Source of the DNA: Emergomyces orientalis
Lineage: Eukaryota > Ascomycota > Eurotiomycetes > Onygenales > Ajellomycetaceae
Direction: 5' to 3'
NCBI GenBank assembly: GCA_002110485.1
Contig: MOWL01000001.1
Coordinates: forward strand, 806,001 to 870,000
Length of the DNA stretch: 64,000 nucleotides
Shown here one piece after another: positions 48,463 through 60,162 of this stretch. Made by a program: the position numbers and the translations under genes. The notes beneath the pieces were generated by a model. The model did not search any database. It was not told where the DNA came from and was given only the letters and a program-made list of their open reading frames with translations. Every line of letters begins with the position of its first letter. Positions within the stretch are counted from its first letter, which is position 1.

Positions 48463-51192
48463 ATGCCGTCAGTGAATATTCTGGAGACGAACCCGATAAC
48501 GCCACGCGCAAATCATCCACGCCTGAAAGCCCATAAAGCCCTTCCACGAAAACGCGATATATTGCCGACGCAGGGTTTGACATCAATACCTTCCTCGTCG
48601 AGTCCGAGACCAGATGCCACCCCTCCCTCAAACGGATTCGCCTATCCTACCGCTCCAGCTCTTCCTTTGACACCCCCTGGGCTAGTGTTGGAGACTTGCA
48701 AGAAGTCAAGCAAGGGTATTCCGCGGGAGGTATCCCACGAGCTTATCCCAGGCACGACAAGAACTGCTACGCCAACTCACCAGCTGAGCCCTCCGACACC
48801 CGATATTACGCCTCCACGAGTAGTTTCGCAATTCAAGAGGAGAGAAGGTTTTACATCAATACAACCATCCATGTCCTCAAGGGCTGAGTCTTTTACAACT
48901 GCCAGGGAAGCTTTATCATCAGAAGAAGAGGAGTTGGAAAGGAGAAATGCAGCAGCGACACCATTATTACGACCAACCAAACACAAGCTGCCTCATCCGC
49001 TGCGAACAAATACGTCATCTGGGGAGCCAGAGCTTTCGAGAAATGCAGGACCACCAAGGGATGGGCCTGTTACAGGTGGAATGACTGTTAACCAGACAGA
49101 TGTAAACACGTTCGATTCTTTTGATGGCCAGTGGGCTAAGCCACAGGAAAACAATATTGCCAGATTCCAAAAAAAGAAACACAGGCGTCGACCAATCCTT
49201 GCAGATCACGATCCATTTTCCAAAATCAGTAACAGCCCTTGTGATTCGCACCTTATATCTAAGTCTTCGTCCAGCCGGGAAAGGAGTTTGAAACAGCGGG
49301 TTCAAAATTCCCAAAATACTCCCATTACATCTTCTGTTGAAAAGTTTGCGGAGGATATAGGATGGGTTTCGGGAGAGGAACAACTTGATATGAGCGAACG
49401 AATCCACGTTTGGCGTCTCTCTGGAATATCGACTACATCGACTGTGGAAGCTATGGTGATAGACTCACCACCACGAAAGCTACCGACATTACGGCATACT
49501 GAAAAAAATTCTTCCCTTCGCTCCGTCAGTTCTCCCCTGCCCAAGTCATACTACGACGATTCAACGTCGTCTTTGACGGACCCTCACCATCGTCTACTCC
49601 GAAAATCAGCCCGAATTACAAATGAAAACCGATGGAGTGTGTCATCGGATATGTCTTTCGCTGCAAGCGTAGCCTCGACGCGACCAAAACCGAAGCACGA
49701 TGTCGTACCGGTCGTAGTGATTCCCCAACGACGATCCTCGTTGAAATCTACACACTCTGGTAGCAGGGACCATTCACGAACGCACTCTCTCGGCTCTAGT
49801 CGTCGGCCTACCACTGCGCCAGACAGTGGAATTGGGTCATTTGATGTATCACGACGGACAAGACGTACTTTATCTGCAACTTTAGCTTCAACGACTTCAA
49901 AAGATGTGGGTCGAAGGAGTTATACATCTGGACCAGCCATCCCTCAAAGAAGGTCTTCGTTATCTGCACCTACAAGCAGAAGTAATTCCAGGGCGCCTTC
50001 ACTTACTTCGGAAAGTTTGCGACATCATGCAGCCCCTCCCACCATCCCACCCATTACGCCACAAGGTCGCATTCAAGGACATATGGAACCGATACCTACC
50101 AAAAGTACCGTCCCAGAGCCCGTCAAACAATTTGCAAATCTCACTTCACGTACAAGTGAGCAGCCAGCCGACGAAAAGGGCCCAATGATATCCCCATCCC
50201 TACCCCTGACGCCGTTTCAAGCATCCGTCCAGTCTTTATCCCCAGGCCCAGTGGAAATTCACGAAGCTAGGGCTGTCCCATTTTTTTTCCATAACAATAA
50301 GTCACTTTTGCTTGTAGACCAGCAGCCGGTCACTGAATCACGCGCCGTTCAGGAACTTCGTACCTCGCCAGGCGATATGGAAATGAAAATTGCTCGACCT
50401 CAAACCCCTGACATGCCGATCAAAACTACAGTAGCCGATATGGATTCTCCACTCCGAAACCCCCGCGCTCCGCCCAAACCCCCAGCTGTCAAGGTTATTC
50501 CACCCACTCCTATGGATGAAATTGACCAAGCCCCTCTGCCAGTGTCAAACATTTTAGACAAAAACAGTGGTGGAATACGTCGTCTCGGCTCTGTTCGCCG
50601 TGCCTTGAGCTCCCGGAGACGCACAGAGACATACCCTACCCCGGTTTTGTCTCAAAATGTACGAAGCCCTAAAGCCAGCAAAAACATAGATAGCAAGCTA
50701 CACCCATTTTGGCTACCCCGACCGTTCTGGGAAGGACTTGTGGACTCTGACGCAGAAGGGGAGGGTTATCCGAGGTCCGGCTCTCCTAGTGCTAGGGGCA
50801 TCGACGATCTGCATGTCGGCAACTCTTTAGGGATACCGCAAAAGCGTGTCATATTCGCCGGCCCACTGTCAGTTATTCGACGGATGTCTAACCGTTCTCG
50901 ATATCGGACTGCACGTTGCAAGAACGGTAACCAAGAACTTCCTTCCCACTATAAATCCGGTTTCCTATCACACCGAGTACGCGCCGCTCGCCATAATCGC
51001 AACTACACGCTACCAAAAATGGTGTTACAGGTGCCCATACGATCTTTGCGCGAGTTACAGGAGTGGATCATCAAGATTCGGCGCCAGAGGGAACAAGATA
51101 AGCTTGAAGAACGGAGAGATAAGTTGAGACAAAGCATTGGGGGACGAGTTCTAACTAATAACACGGCTATCATCGTTCCAGATGGCCATTGA
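48463..51192 (+). CDS. Large intrinsically disordered fungal protein, function unknown
   Basis: Single-exon 909-aa frame with no family I recognise. Most of it is Ser/Pro/Thr/Arg-rich low complexity with many SP and TP dipeptides (LPLTPPG, LSPPTPDITPP), consistent with disorder and proline-directed phosphorylation. The better ordered part is near the C-terminus. It includes a Trp/Pro-rich block LHPFWLPRPFWEGLVDSDAEG (about 745-766), a KRVIFAGPLSVIRRMSNRSR segment, and a terminal charged helix (RSLRELQEWIIKIRRQREQDK, about 860-890). The start is the first ATG in good context (TCACTATGCC). The Trp block and the helix are where conservation should be sought. No transmembrane segment or signal peptide is seen. 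Cytoskeletal, polarity or signalling scaffolds in fungi can look like this, but no role is claimed. Confidence 0.8.
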   Translation: MPSVNILETNPITPRANHPRLKAHKALPRKRDILPTQGLTSIPSSSSPRPDATPPSNGFAYPTAPALPLTPPGLVLETCKKSSKGIPREVSHELIPGTTRTATPTHQLSPPTPDITPPRVVSQFKRREGFTSIQPSMSSRAESFTTAREALSSEEEELERRNAAATPLLRPTKHKLPHPLRTNTSSGEPELSRNAGPPRDGPVTGGMTVNQTDVNTFDSFDGQWAKPQENNIARFQKKKHRRRPILADHDPFSKISNSPCDSHLISKSSSSRERSLKQRVQNSQNTPITSSVEKFAEDIGWVSGEEQLDMSERIHVWRLSGISTTSTVEAMVIDSPPRKLPTLRHTEKNSSLRSVSSPLPKSYYDDSTSSLTDPHHRLLRKSARITNENRWSVSSDMSFAASVASTRPKPKHDVVPVVVIPQRRSSLKSTHSGSRDHSRTHSLGSSRRPTTAPDSGIGSFDVSRRTRRTLSATLASTTSKDVGRRSYTSGPAIPQRRSSLSAPTSRSNSRAPSLTSESLRHHAAPPTIPPITPQGRIQGHMEPIPTKSTVPEPVKQFANLTSRTSEQPADEKGPMISPSLPLTPFQASVQSLSPGPVEIHEARAVPFFFHNNKSLLLVDQQPVTESRAVQELRTSPGDMEMKIARPQTPDMPIKTTVADMDSPLRNPRAPPKPPAVKVIPPTPMDEIDQAPLPVSNILDKNSGGIRRLGSVRRALSSRRRTETYPTPVLSQNVRSPKASKNIDSKLHPFWLPRPFWEGLVDSDAEGEGYPRSGSPSARGIDDLHVGNSLGIPQKRVIFAGPLSVIRRMSNRSRYRTARCKNGNQELPSHYKSGFLSHRVRAARHNRNYTLPKMVLQVPIRSLRELQEWIIKIRRQREQDKLEERRDKLRQSIGGRVLTNNTAIIVPDGH

Positions 51193-52331
51193 ATCCCATA
51201 TGATGAGGAGCATTACTAATAACGGGCTTTCCTGGCGCTGGTCTCGCGTATACGAAGTATAACGAAGCAGGAAATTTCCACATTTTTTTTCGGTTTGATA
51301 TCGACTTTTCCGTTTAATCTTTTGCTATATTATTTTCGTTATTATTTCTCATCATATATTTATTTCTCTATATTTATTTTGCACTGCTTTTTAGCGGGTT
51401 ACGCGGACATGAGATTTTGCGTGAGAGACATGTATCATCACGCCGTGCTGATATGATATGATGATTTATGAATATCTATGTTGCTCCTCTCTTGCTCTGA
51501 ATCTAAGAATGTTTCCTCGATTTAGCGTGGTTATCTCCCCGCTTGGTGATTTTTGATATATTTTATATCTACTATTTATTTCCATGATCCCCATCCTCTT
51601 GCTTCAGGTGTTTTCCCTTCCCTTTTTTTTTTCTTTCATTTTTCTTTTTTTTATATTATTTTTTTACTCTGCCCTTTCAGTTTGGTTTCCTTTTGACTTG
51701 TTCTGAACTTGAAGGCTGATAACTCAGGAGTCAACTACCATGCCTACTCACTTATGATTGATGACATTTAACTGCGACAAAACATAGATACGACCATGAA
51801 ATTACGTGGATGATTTGGAGGAAACGAGATATCCCGAGAGGGAAAAAAAAAAGAATTTGATATTCGTCTCGGACAACGAGCGATTATGATGTTGCACGGA
51901 AACATATTTTGCTGTGGTGAAAGGAGATTTGAAAATTTTGCTTTACCATTTCCACTTATTTCTCTCTCCTGTTATTCTGCCATGTCTTGCTTATCTGCGT
52001 ATCTTGCTGTCATATTGCCTCCATTTTCTCCTCTAGCCACCTTATATACCTTTTGCTTGACAAATTATATAACACTGATGTTTTTGAGCTTGAGAAATAT
52101 TTCCCCACATGTCCTTTTCCAGATGTATATTAAGCTTTTCCCTTCCAGGGATAATTTTCAATACAACTGTTATTTTTGATTTAATGGGTCATCGGTAGCA
52201 ATGCTTCCTCTGATGTGGAAAACGAAACCCCCGAACATAAATTCCCACCACTTGAACGCCAGCATAAGATCAAATCTCTAATCAAATGCCCACCGTAATC
52301 TCCTCCTTTCCATTCCTTAATGTATCACACA
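51193..52331. other. A+T-rich intergenic region
   Basis: Holds the 3' region of the disordered-protein gene, with T-rich tracts (51600-51670), and then DNA with only short open frames. No gene, repeat family or RNA was recognised. Confidence 0.5.
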
Positions 52332-52652
52332 TCACGCTCTTCCTAACGCGTTCATCTTCTCCAATACTTCCTCCCCGTCCAAAAACGGTTGTGGTGCTTT
52401 CGAAGAATCAAACTCGATCACTGGCACTTCCATCTCCTCTTCCTTCTCCTGACCTTCTTTCTCTCCCTTCTGCTCTTTTCCACCTGCACCTTCAGAACGT
52501 TGACGACTCCCGGCAGCTATTATAGTAGATTTTAACTGAAAATCTGCCGGGTATGCAGAAGGGTTTGAATGTCTGGAATGCCTGCTTGGCTTGGAAATGG
52601 GCTGTTTGGGGAGTAAGGTGCGGTGTTTGGAAGGAGTTGTCATATTTTCCAT
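52332..52652 (-). CDS. Small hypothetical protein, 106 aa
   Basis: Minus-strand frame with ATG at 52652 (or 52643). The N-terminus is basic (SKHRTLLPKQPISKPSRHSRH). The middle contains a mixed Lys/Glu segment (KEQKGEKEGQEKEEEM), and the end is ordered and amphipathic (APQPFLDGEEVLEKMNALGRA). Composition is more coding-like than the flanking A+T-rich DNA, and it is divergent from the transcription factor gene 179 bases away. I do not recognise the family. It could be a chance frame. Confidence 0.45.
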   Translation of the reverse strand: MENMTTPSKHRTLLPKQPISKPSRHSRHSNPSAYPADFQLKSTIIAAGSRQRSEGAGGKEQKGEKEGQEKEEEMEVPVIEFDSSKAPQPFLDGEEVLEKMNALGRA

Positions 52653-52831
52653 TTATTTTCCCTTGCTTTCTTTTCGTGGTGTGATATCGAATTTTCCTTG
52701 ATCGTTAGAGAGATCCTTTCTGATTATCTTTTACTTTTCTCAGGTTGGCCGTTTGATAGTTTATTAATTTCACACGATCGTACGCTCAAAGATGTTACTT
52801 TTTAATTCATAACTGTACCCCGCATGATCAC

Positions 52832-55800
52832 ATGACTCACCCTTATCAGCCACGTGCTTGCTCCCTCATTCGACCTCCAACGTTGCCAATCTCACCGACA
52901 TCGGACACACTCGAGTCAATCGTTGCAATCAACCCCGCCAACCGGCAGCAAGAAGGCACTGAGTACCTAAGATCTTACTATCTGAGGCTGCTTGTAACCG
53001 TACGAGTGCATCGACGCCCGACGTGACGTGACGTGACGGACCAAAATCGGAGAGTTCCCCCCCCCGCTTTCCCAGGCGCTGCTGCAAGGGTTTGCCGCTA
53101 TCGACCACGGCCTTACAGGCGCCTAAAGCTCAAAACCCACTTCAAACCTTCCTTTTTCCAGCGCTGGTGTCCCCCAGTGAGAACAATCCCCAGTGTGGCT
53201 GCCCTGGCATTCAGTGACGGCCATAGACGCAGTGCCAGTGGCAGTGTCGCTGGCGTTGGCGTTGGAAATGGTAGCGGTGTCGGAAGCGGCGGTGACCGAG
53301 GAAGAATAGCTACTCCAGTCGGAGCGGCAGGAGTTGGGCTGTCAGAGCAGCACGATCACAGCCCGCATGCCAGCCCCATAAGGCGGAACACCGCTAGTTC
53401 GTTTGCTGCTGGTCCTTCTCCTGCTTCGGTGTCGACTTTTGGTAGTGGAAACCGGAGACGGAATGTTTCCATCACAGGGCTGGATAGCTCACCGGGAAGC
53501 ATTGACGATGCTGAAGAGGCGGAAAATAATGCTAATAATACCCAAGATGATAGGAGGAAGCAGCCAGTGAAGCGGGCTTGTAATGAGTGTCGCCAACAAA
53601 AGGTGAGATGCTGAATTGGGGGGTGAGGGGGGGTGTGGGGTTTCCTTCGTTTCTCTTTCTTTTCCCTTTTACTTTTACTTTTTTTTTCTTTTCCGTTTGT
53701 GGTAATGTCGAAACACACTTTTATTTTCTATCCAGAACGATGGAGCTGTTCATGTGTCTTACATTCTGCTAACATTTGTATTATAGCTCCGATGCGACGT
53801 TATACAAGAACCTTTTACCACATGCTCTCGTTGCCGTCGCCTCAAACTGGAATGCAAGATCGAGTCAAATTTCAAACGTATTGGCAAGCGCAGTCGGAAT
53901 GCAGAAATGGAACGCGAAATAATTGAGCTAAGAAGGCAAATCGCGAACGCCAATGCCGCATCCAATGCGCAACAACAGCACCAGCAACACCATTCGGCCT
54001 CATCCACCAAACAAGACTCACCATCCGTTTCTACACCGTTTAGTTCATCCCACCGCAACACATATCAGCCGTCAACGGGCCTTGCAGGGGGCCAATATAT
54101 GGGATCACATGAAGCCGTTGCATCACTCCTTGATCTTCGATCAGGACTGGATTCTTCTAGCTTTCTCAGAAGCCCTAGTGGCCAAATCGTGATGACCAAA
54201 CGCCTAGAAGATGTGTCGGTAGCACCGGAACGTGTCACAGAATTATTTAGCCTGTTAGTATTCTCGATTAAATTTGTGGAGCAAATTAATCACAAATATG
54301 CTAACTAGGGACTAGTTTTTTCACATTCTACCACCCATTCCTCCCTTTTCTAGATCGAGATAAGCTACCCGAAGAGTACTTTTCCACCTCGCCTCTCCTA
54401 TTCTGGACTATAATTAGCGTGGGTTCACGTCGATACCAGGCCGACCCTACGCTCCTGAATTCTTTGTCCGGACCAGTGTCAAGATTGGTATGGAGTACAT
54501 TGGCAGATGTTCCCCAAAGTTATCATGTCGTGAAAGCATTGGCGCTGTTATGCACGTGGCCGTTCCCCACTAGCAGCACGTCGACAGACCCAACTTTCAT
54601 GCTTTGCGGTATGATGATGCAGATAGCTATGCAAATTGGCCTCCATCGACCGTCCCATGCCCAAGACTTTTCTAAGTTCAGGATCGAGTTTAGAGAAGGG
54701 GAATTGAAAGATAGGGTTAAAACTTGGGGTGTTTGCAATATCGTTGCTCAAAGGTATGATTTCTATGTGCTTTCGTCAACCTCCCGTACCATGCCTCATG
54801 CTCATCATGATATCCATCCTGGTAACTCAGATGTTTTAACTAAAGGCTAACCCTTTTACTAGGGTTGCGACCGGTTATGGGCAACCATCGCAGACATTGA
54901 TTGACTGGACTCTGTCATCCCCGGAATCTGTTGACCAGAATTTCAAACTTTCGATAGAAATCAAATGTCGATTGGATATCGAAAAGTTCTGTGATAAAGT
55001 AACCAGAAGTCTTTACAGCAATCCTCGAGATCCCGTAGGACTCTCAAGTGATGATGAAAGATTCATTGTAACCACTATTCTAGCTAAGGACTTCGAGGAA
55101 CTCGAAGGCCAGCTAAGACAGGAACATAATTGTGTGTGATTTCCCTTCTTTTCGTCGTTTCTTATTTTTTTGTACCACTAGTAGACTTACCCACTAATGC
55201 TGTATCCTCTAGCCATAACAAACCTCTATCTTCGGGCAGCTGGTCTTCACCTCCGCCTTTCAGCTTTCTTTGATAACCCGACAGCCAAAGACTACCGTCA
55301 AGGTCTTCTAGCACTGTACCTCGCGACTACACTTTTTCTCGATGAGGCTCTAAACCTCGAAACAACTGTTGGACCCGTCCTTGCATATAGCCCAAATTAC
55401 ATATATCAGATGACTTTGGCCGCCGGTTTCATTCTGCTGAAACTCTGCAAAAGCTTCTTCGCGGTTCACATCGACATGGATTATACGAAAACCCTTTTCA
55501 ACAGGACTATTTGGGCTCTACGAAGCATGTCCGTTACAAGCAATGATCTCCCAGAACGGTTGGCAGAGGTTTTGGCCCAAATGTGGAGGACGGGCGGTGC
55601 TCCCGTCTCTCCATACGCCCCTAGTTCATCGGTCAGCCCGGAAATGGACGACACCCTTCAGTTGAAGGTCAGATGCCGCATGAGTATGTCTCTTGTCTAT
55701 GACTCTGTTTGGCGATGGAGAGAAGATTTCCAGGCGAAAGGAAGGAATCTAGAATGTATGTTCTCTCTTCTTATCAATACACACATGCCCCATTCCATGT

Positions 55801-56159
55801 CCGGGTGCCGTGATTCTAACATCCATCAACCAGCTTTCCTCAAAAACCCAACCAACCCGGACTCCAATGCCGACTCCTCAGCCTCATCTATCGCCCCGTT
55901 ACGCGCCTCAAGCTCAACCCCTGGTGACCCTGGGGCAGATCCCAGCCTTGCTCCCGCACCGCCATCTCATTCAACCAACATCGGCAGTGGAGGAAATCTC
56001 AATACGTCTGGTCCCGGAAACGGGATGGGTCTCCTAGGCGGCTTCATGGAGCCGAATTACGAAGTATTCGATCCCCTAAATTGGATGCTGGATGGGTTAG
56101 TGGATTTCCCATACTCGTACAATGCAGTTCAGGGGTTAGATACGCAGGGAATCGCCTAG
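52832..56159 (+). CDS. Zn(II)2Cys6 transcription factor, PriB-like
   Basis: Nuclear DNA-binding regulator of about 860 aa. Proposed exons: 52832-52962, 53194-53602, 53787-54253, 54316-54753, 54863-55131, 55213-55755 and 55834-56159, totalling 2583 bases in frame. The zinc cluster is split by intron 2. It reads ACNECRQQK then LRCDVIQEPFTTCSRC and LKLEC, a Cx2Cx6Cx9Cx2Cx6C pattern. A linker (SNFKRIGKRSRNAEMER) and a short coiled coil for dimerisation follow. The cluster and linker resemble the PriB family first described in mushrooms. The middle homology region (FFTFYHPFLPFLDRDKLP, then GLHRPSH) is typical of fungal cluster regulators. The first exon is the weakest part: no ATG exists in the zinc-cluster exon frame, so an upstream exon is required. 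The end carries a Ser/Pro/Asn/Gly-rich activation-like tail. Confidence 0.88.
53021..53039 (+). promoter_or_regulatory. Tandem TGACGTGA (CRE/ATF-like) array
   Basis: ACGTG is repeated three times followed by ACGG, creating overlapping TGACGTGA sites. bZIP factors of the ATF/CREB type (fission yeast Atf1, Aspergillus AtfA) bind TGACGT. It sits in the proposed first intron or 5' leader of the Zn2Cys6 gene. Site seen directly; binding is inferred. Confidence 0.5.
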
Positions 56160-56996
56160 TCTTGCCCCTTTTCTTCTCCTTTCTTCTCCGTTTCTTTCCT
56201 TTTCTTTTTATTTGTCACAGGTTCAAAGATATATACTACTTCTTCTTCTTCTTGCTGGAATAGAACACTCCTCTTTTTACGTATCTTCACTGTTTATTTT
56301 GCATTTCCATTCTTGTTAAAACTTACTTTTTTCTGGGATATTTGTCAACAAATTGTTTTTATAATTAGTCCCATTATAGCTGCGCATCTTTTCTTCGAAT
56401 TTAGTGGGTTGGATATTCACTGGGGAAATCATTACGGAAAAAACTGAATTGTTAATGTTTGCTGTCTTCCTTGATTTTGTTTTACTTTACTGCTATGAAG
56501 TCATACATGGACCAGTTCGCATTCGCAATATCTTTCCACTTTTCCATATCATTTTCACACAGTCGTAGGTGTATATTCATGTATTTATACATCCTTCCTC
56601 CTTTTGCTCTAAATCATCTTCTATTTTCATATATCCCCTCTTCCTGTCATTTCCCTTTTCACAAATCTGATTTAAAAGTGTCGGGATTTTGTTCTACATA
56701 GCCTGTTAAGCTACTCTGTTCATATACATACCACGGGGTAGAGCTAGGGACGGGATCCATTAAATCCCCCCAAGCGGCATGAAGTGGGAGATCGAATTCA
56801 TAATTCGGAACTTTTATGTAGCTACAGCATATTAGAGCAGTGTATGTACACTGAAAGAAATAAATGAAAAGCTAATGGAACAGGGGAACAGGGGGAATCA
56901 TAGACAAACGGAGAAGAAAGAAAATCTGTTATAGGAAGCCACGGCAATCCGACACAACGACAATAAGCGAGTCGGAGTCCAAACGCTGCCTATTTA
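56160..56996. other. Intergenic between convergent genes
   Basis: 3' regions of the transcription factor and GRDP genes, T-rich on the left with a CTT-rich run near 56235-56255. No gene was seen. Confidence 0.5.
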
Positions 56997-59360
56997 CTAT
57001 TCACCACCACACCCACCACACCCACCTCCATCGCCGCAGGCTCCGCCGCTGTCAGCATCCCACCCACACCCTCCTGCTGCAACCTCGGCGGTACACGTGA
57101 ACGCAACACAATTACCTGTAGCGTCCAATCCCATGCTCATACACGACGGATTACATGGATATAAATGTGTATTGATACACGGATCGACCGCGAAGGGGAT
57201 ATAAAGCGCCAGTGCCACGGGCAAACCCCATACGACGGCAGTCGCAGCGTAAGGATCTCTCCCTGCGTTGACTGTGCTAGATGGGAGCGAACGGCGTTTT
57301 GCGGCAGAGTCGCCACCACCGCGTGTCAGGACAGACTTTGAGCTACGCCTCCGTATCCGGCGCATGGCCTTTTCGTATTTCCATTTAAGTTTTGAGGCTG
57401 CAATCTCCCGTGCGTCCACGCGCTCGAGAGGATTATCCAGAGGGTTCACTGCACTGTGAGTGGATATATGAGGGCTTTTGAGCGGGTCCGGGTTTATATC
57501 CGAACGAGTGTGAAGTTGATCACTTCTCTTTTGAGCTTGAGATGTCGAGGAGGATTTAAAAAAGCCGCCGTTGTGGGATTCTCGGATGGCCTCGCAATAC
57601 CAACATGTGCATTCGCTATATATTTGGCCCTCTGTAATCCTCTGGTATTGCTTTGACGTCCATTGGAATGCGGTGGTGAGTTTGGTCTCGAGGACTTTAT
57701 CGTCGTGGTTGATGAACCTATCCTTGGCATGGAGGATGGAATATGTGAAATATTGGTACGGCGAAAGTTGATGGGTGTGCCAGGCAAGGTCAACGTCAAG
57801 CGTAGGGACGGCCATTTCTGCGGAGTTCTCACATATAATTCGAAAGAAATATATATATTTCGTGATGAGACGGTTCATAGTAGACTCGAGTGCCGGGGAA
57901 TGGATCCAGTCAATGTTGTCCATCTTTCCAATGAATGTACCCTGGCGGATAACGGCTCCGACTAGGTCGAGCGCGAAAGGCGACGAATTTTCCCAATACC
58001 GAGACATCATTTTTCGAATGGCGATGCGTTCTTCTACGTCGGGTTTGGATGCCGCACCGTTGAGTGCTTTGTGCATGTGTTCTTCATCCTTGAGACACTC
58101 TCCCAGAAAATCACGGACAATGGACATCGATGCAGAGGGGTTCTGGCGGAGGTCTACTAAGCTAAGAAGGGGCCTGCAAATTACTAGTTTGATGAGAGTG
58201 TTAGGGAAAGAAGGCCCGCGGTAGCCATCCTCTGCGTCATTTGGCATCCCATCCCTGTTTAAAATGGTGCCTGGCATCGGAACACACCCTCTAACAAGGC
58301 GTAACACATCGAGACGGAACTTTGCAAGTCGAAGCTTTTCATGCGTGATAGCAACCCCACAATTATTGCATATGGCCCTGAAGTTTTTGTCTCCAAAACC
58401 GCCACAATATTCGAAGGGGCTTTCCAATGATCCGAGCTGTGGGTTTTCCATTTGCCACGGAACAATTACCTGACCTTGACACTGTGGGCAGCTTAAAAAC
58501 TTTGACGGGCTATCATGATTGCTGTCCCACTGAAGGCCTGTTTGCATGTTGAAAGTTGCATCTGCTTCGGGTGGGGGAGTATAGTCAAATGTTTTATGAT
58601 CGATGCAAGAATTCATAACCTGCCATGGCAAGCCCGTTTTCCAGAAGCTCATTTTACCCAGGCGGATGCAGTCTTCTAAAAAATCTCGAGGATTCAACAT
58701 ATATGCATGCCACACCATTAAAATATCTGGAATCAAAAAATTAGCTTTTTGCAAAACGGGCATATATCTTCGGGGGCCGAGCATCTAACCCAAGGGAGGC
58801 ATCATCTCAGCAGTCCAAATAATTATGCCTTCCCAAGCCACAGAAGTGGAAAATCCACCAGGACGCTTCATATCGTAAATGGTGACAGCACCCATATTAG
58901 AACCAAAGCCATCATTCTTAATGCTTTTTTCGTGCCAAATGGAGAACCTGTCCACTGCTCTACCAACATAGACCGCCCATCTTTTCTCTCTAATCAATTG
59001 AGCAGCTTTGAGCCTGTACTCCTCGGTCTGATATTTTTCATACTCTGAGTCGTGGAGATTAAACAGGCCGTCAGTTGTAGAAACAGTATCACGAAGATCA
59101 GCTATAGCCGCCAAAAGCTTCAAATGCGCAATACATTGATCCGTCGTCACCGGCCCCGCGCTGATGGGATTTACCGACCCTCGTAGGCCTGATGGTTCAA
59201 AGTGAAGCTCTCGAAGTGACGCTAAAGGGCGTGCATCGTCCGCATTGGGATCATTTGGCATATACGACGGTGGTGGGCCTTTCGATGGGGGTATCTTTGG
59301 AGTGGGCGAGGCTTGCTCGCCTGCATTTGATTGAGGTAAACTCATGGCGGACAGAACCAT
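56997..59360 (-). CDS. Glycine-rich domain-containing protein (GRDP/DUF1399 family)
   Basis: Two exons, 59360-58790 and 58726-56997, joined by a 63-base GT-AG intron, give 766 aa. Without splicing a TAG at 58785-58787 would split the protein. The join restores MMPPLDILMVWHAYMLNPRDF, the signature of this family. A second copy of the motif, LDVDLAWHTHQLSPYQYF, lies in the C-terminal half. Between them are CxxC pairs (LSCPQCQGQ, ICNNCG) that could bind a metal, and further on CTCWYC. The end is an extreme Gly/Cys tail (GGACGDGGGCGGCGGE). A Lys/Arg-rich segment (KYEKAMRRIRRRSSKS) precedes a hydrophobic stretch (AATAVVWGLPVALALYIPFAV). Plant members (AtGRDP1/2) affect osmotic stress and auxin responses; fungal roles are unknown. 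Start at 59360 or 59345. Confidence 0.9.
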
Positions 59361-60130
59361 ATACCAGAAGCGCTATTTGCGTATTGCGTTTGATATTGGT
59401 GAGCGGGTAGTTCGCTTTTAACCCCCAAAACAACAGAAGGCTCCTCCATAAACGAACTGTTGATAGTCCCAAAGCAATGGGATTTGCGTCATATAGTCAT
59501 GCAGAAAGAAGATCCATCGAAGGATAAATGAAATATTTTAGGTCACACCGAATTTATCCGCACACCATTTCGACGCGTTCGGCCTGTAATACAATCGAAA
59601 GACTATAAGATGGATAAAAGCAAGCCGAACAGATTCCAGTGGGCACTGGCCTCGATCTTTGTAATAGCAGAGGGTCAACATATATTCATTTAAGAAACAC
59701 ATGGATTGGCACGCCACGGCGCAAAGAAGTCAGTTGATCAAGTTACTTCGCCATGCTGTCGGTGGTGCGCCACAGCGGTAATAAGGTCTCTTCGATGGAG
59801 CCAAAATAGTCAACATATTAAGAAGAAAGCCTTATTGAGAGATTGTTTGTTTGTCTCTGGGTTGGAGGATCCTTTCTTCATTTCTGAAGGAGAAAGTTAC
59901 TGGTAGATGAGCTTTTGAACCGCCCTGGAACGGACCCCACCAGCAACATCTCCGGAAATGCTCACCAGGTTGAAGAATTAGAATCTCCTTTTCACTAAAT
60001 GTACTAGACAATTATGCAGATTATGCTAAGTTGCAAAGCCTTGAAATTTTGCTTGAGCTGATATAAATGCCTAGCTGAGTGTGGTTGGGGCAGGTATATC
60101 ACATCACGCCTTGCCATTCTAGTAACGTTG

Positions 60131-60162
<32 letters not shown>

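Noticed and set aside
58785..58787. TAG that seems to split the GRDP gene into two genes
   Set aside because: It lies in a 63-base GT-AG intron; splicing restores the family motif MMPPLDILMVWHAY.
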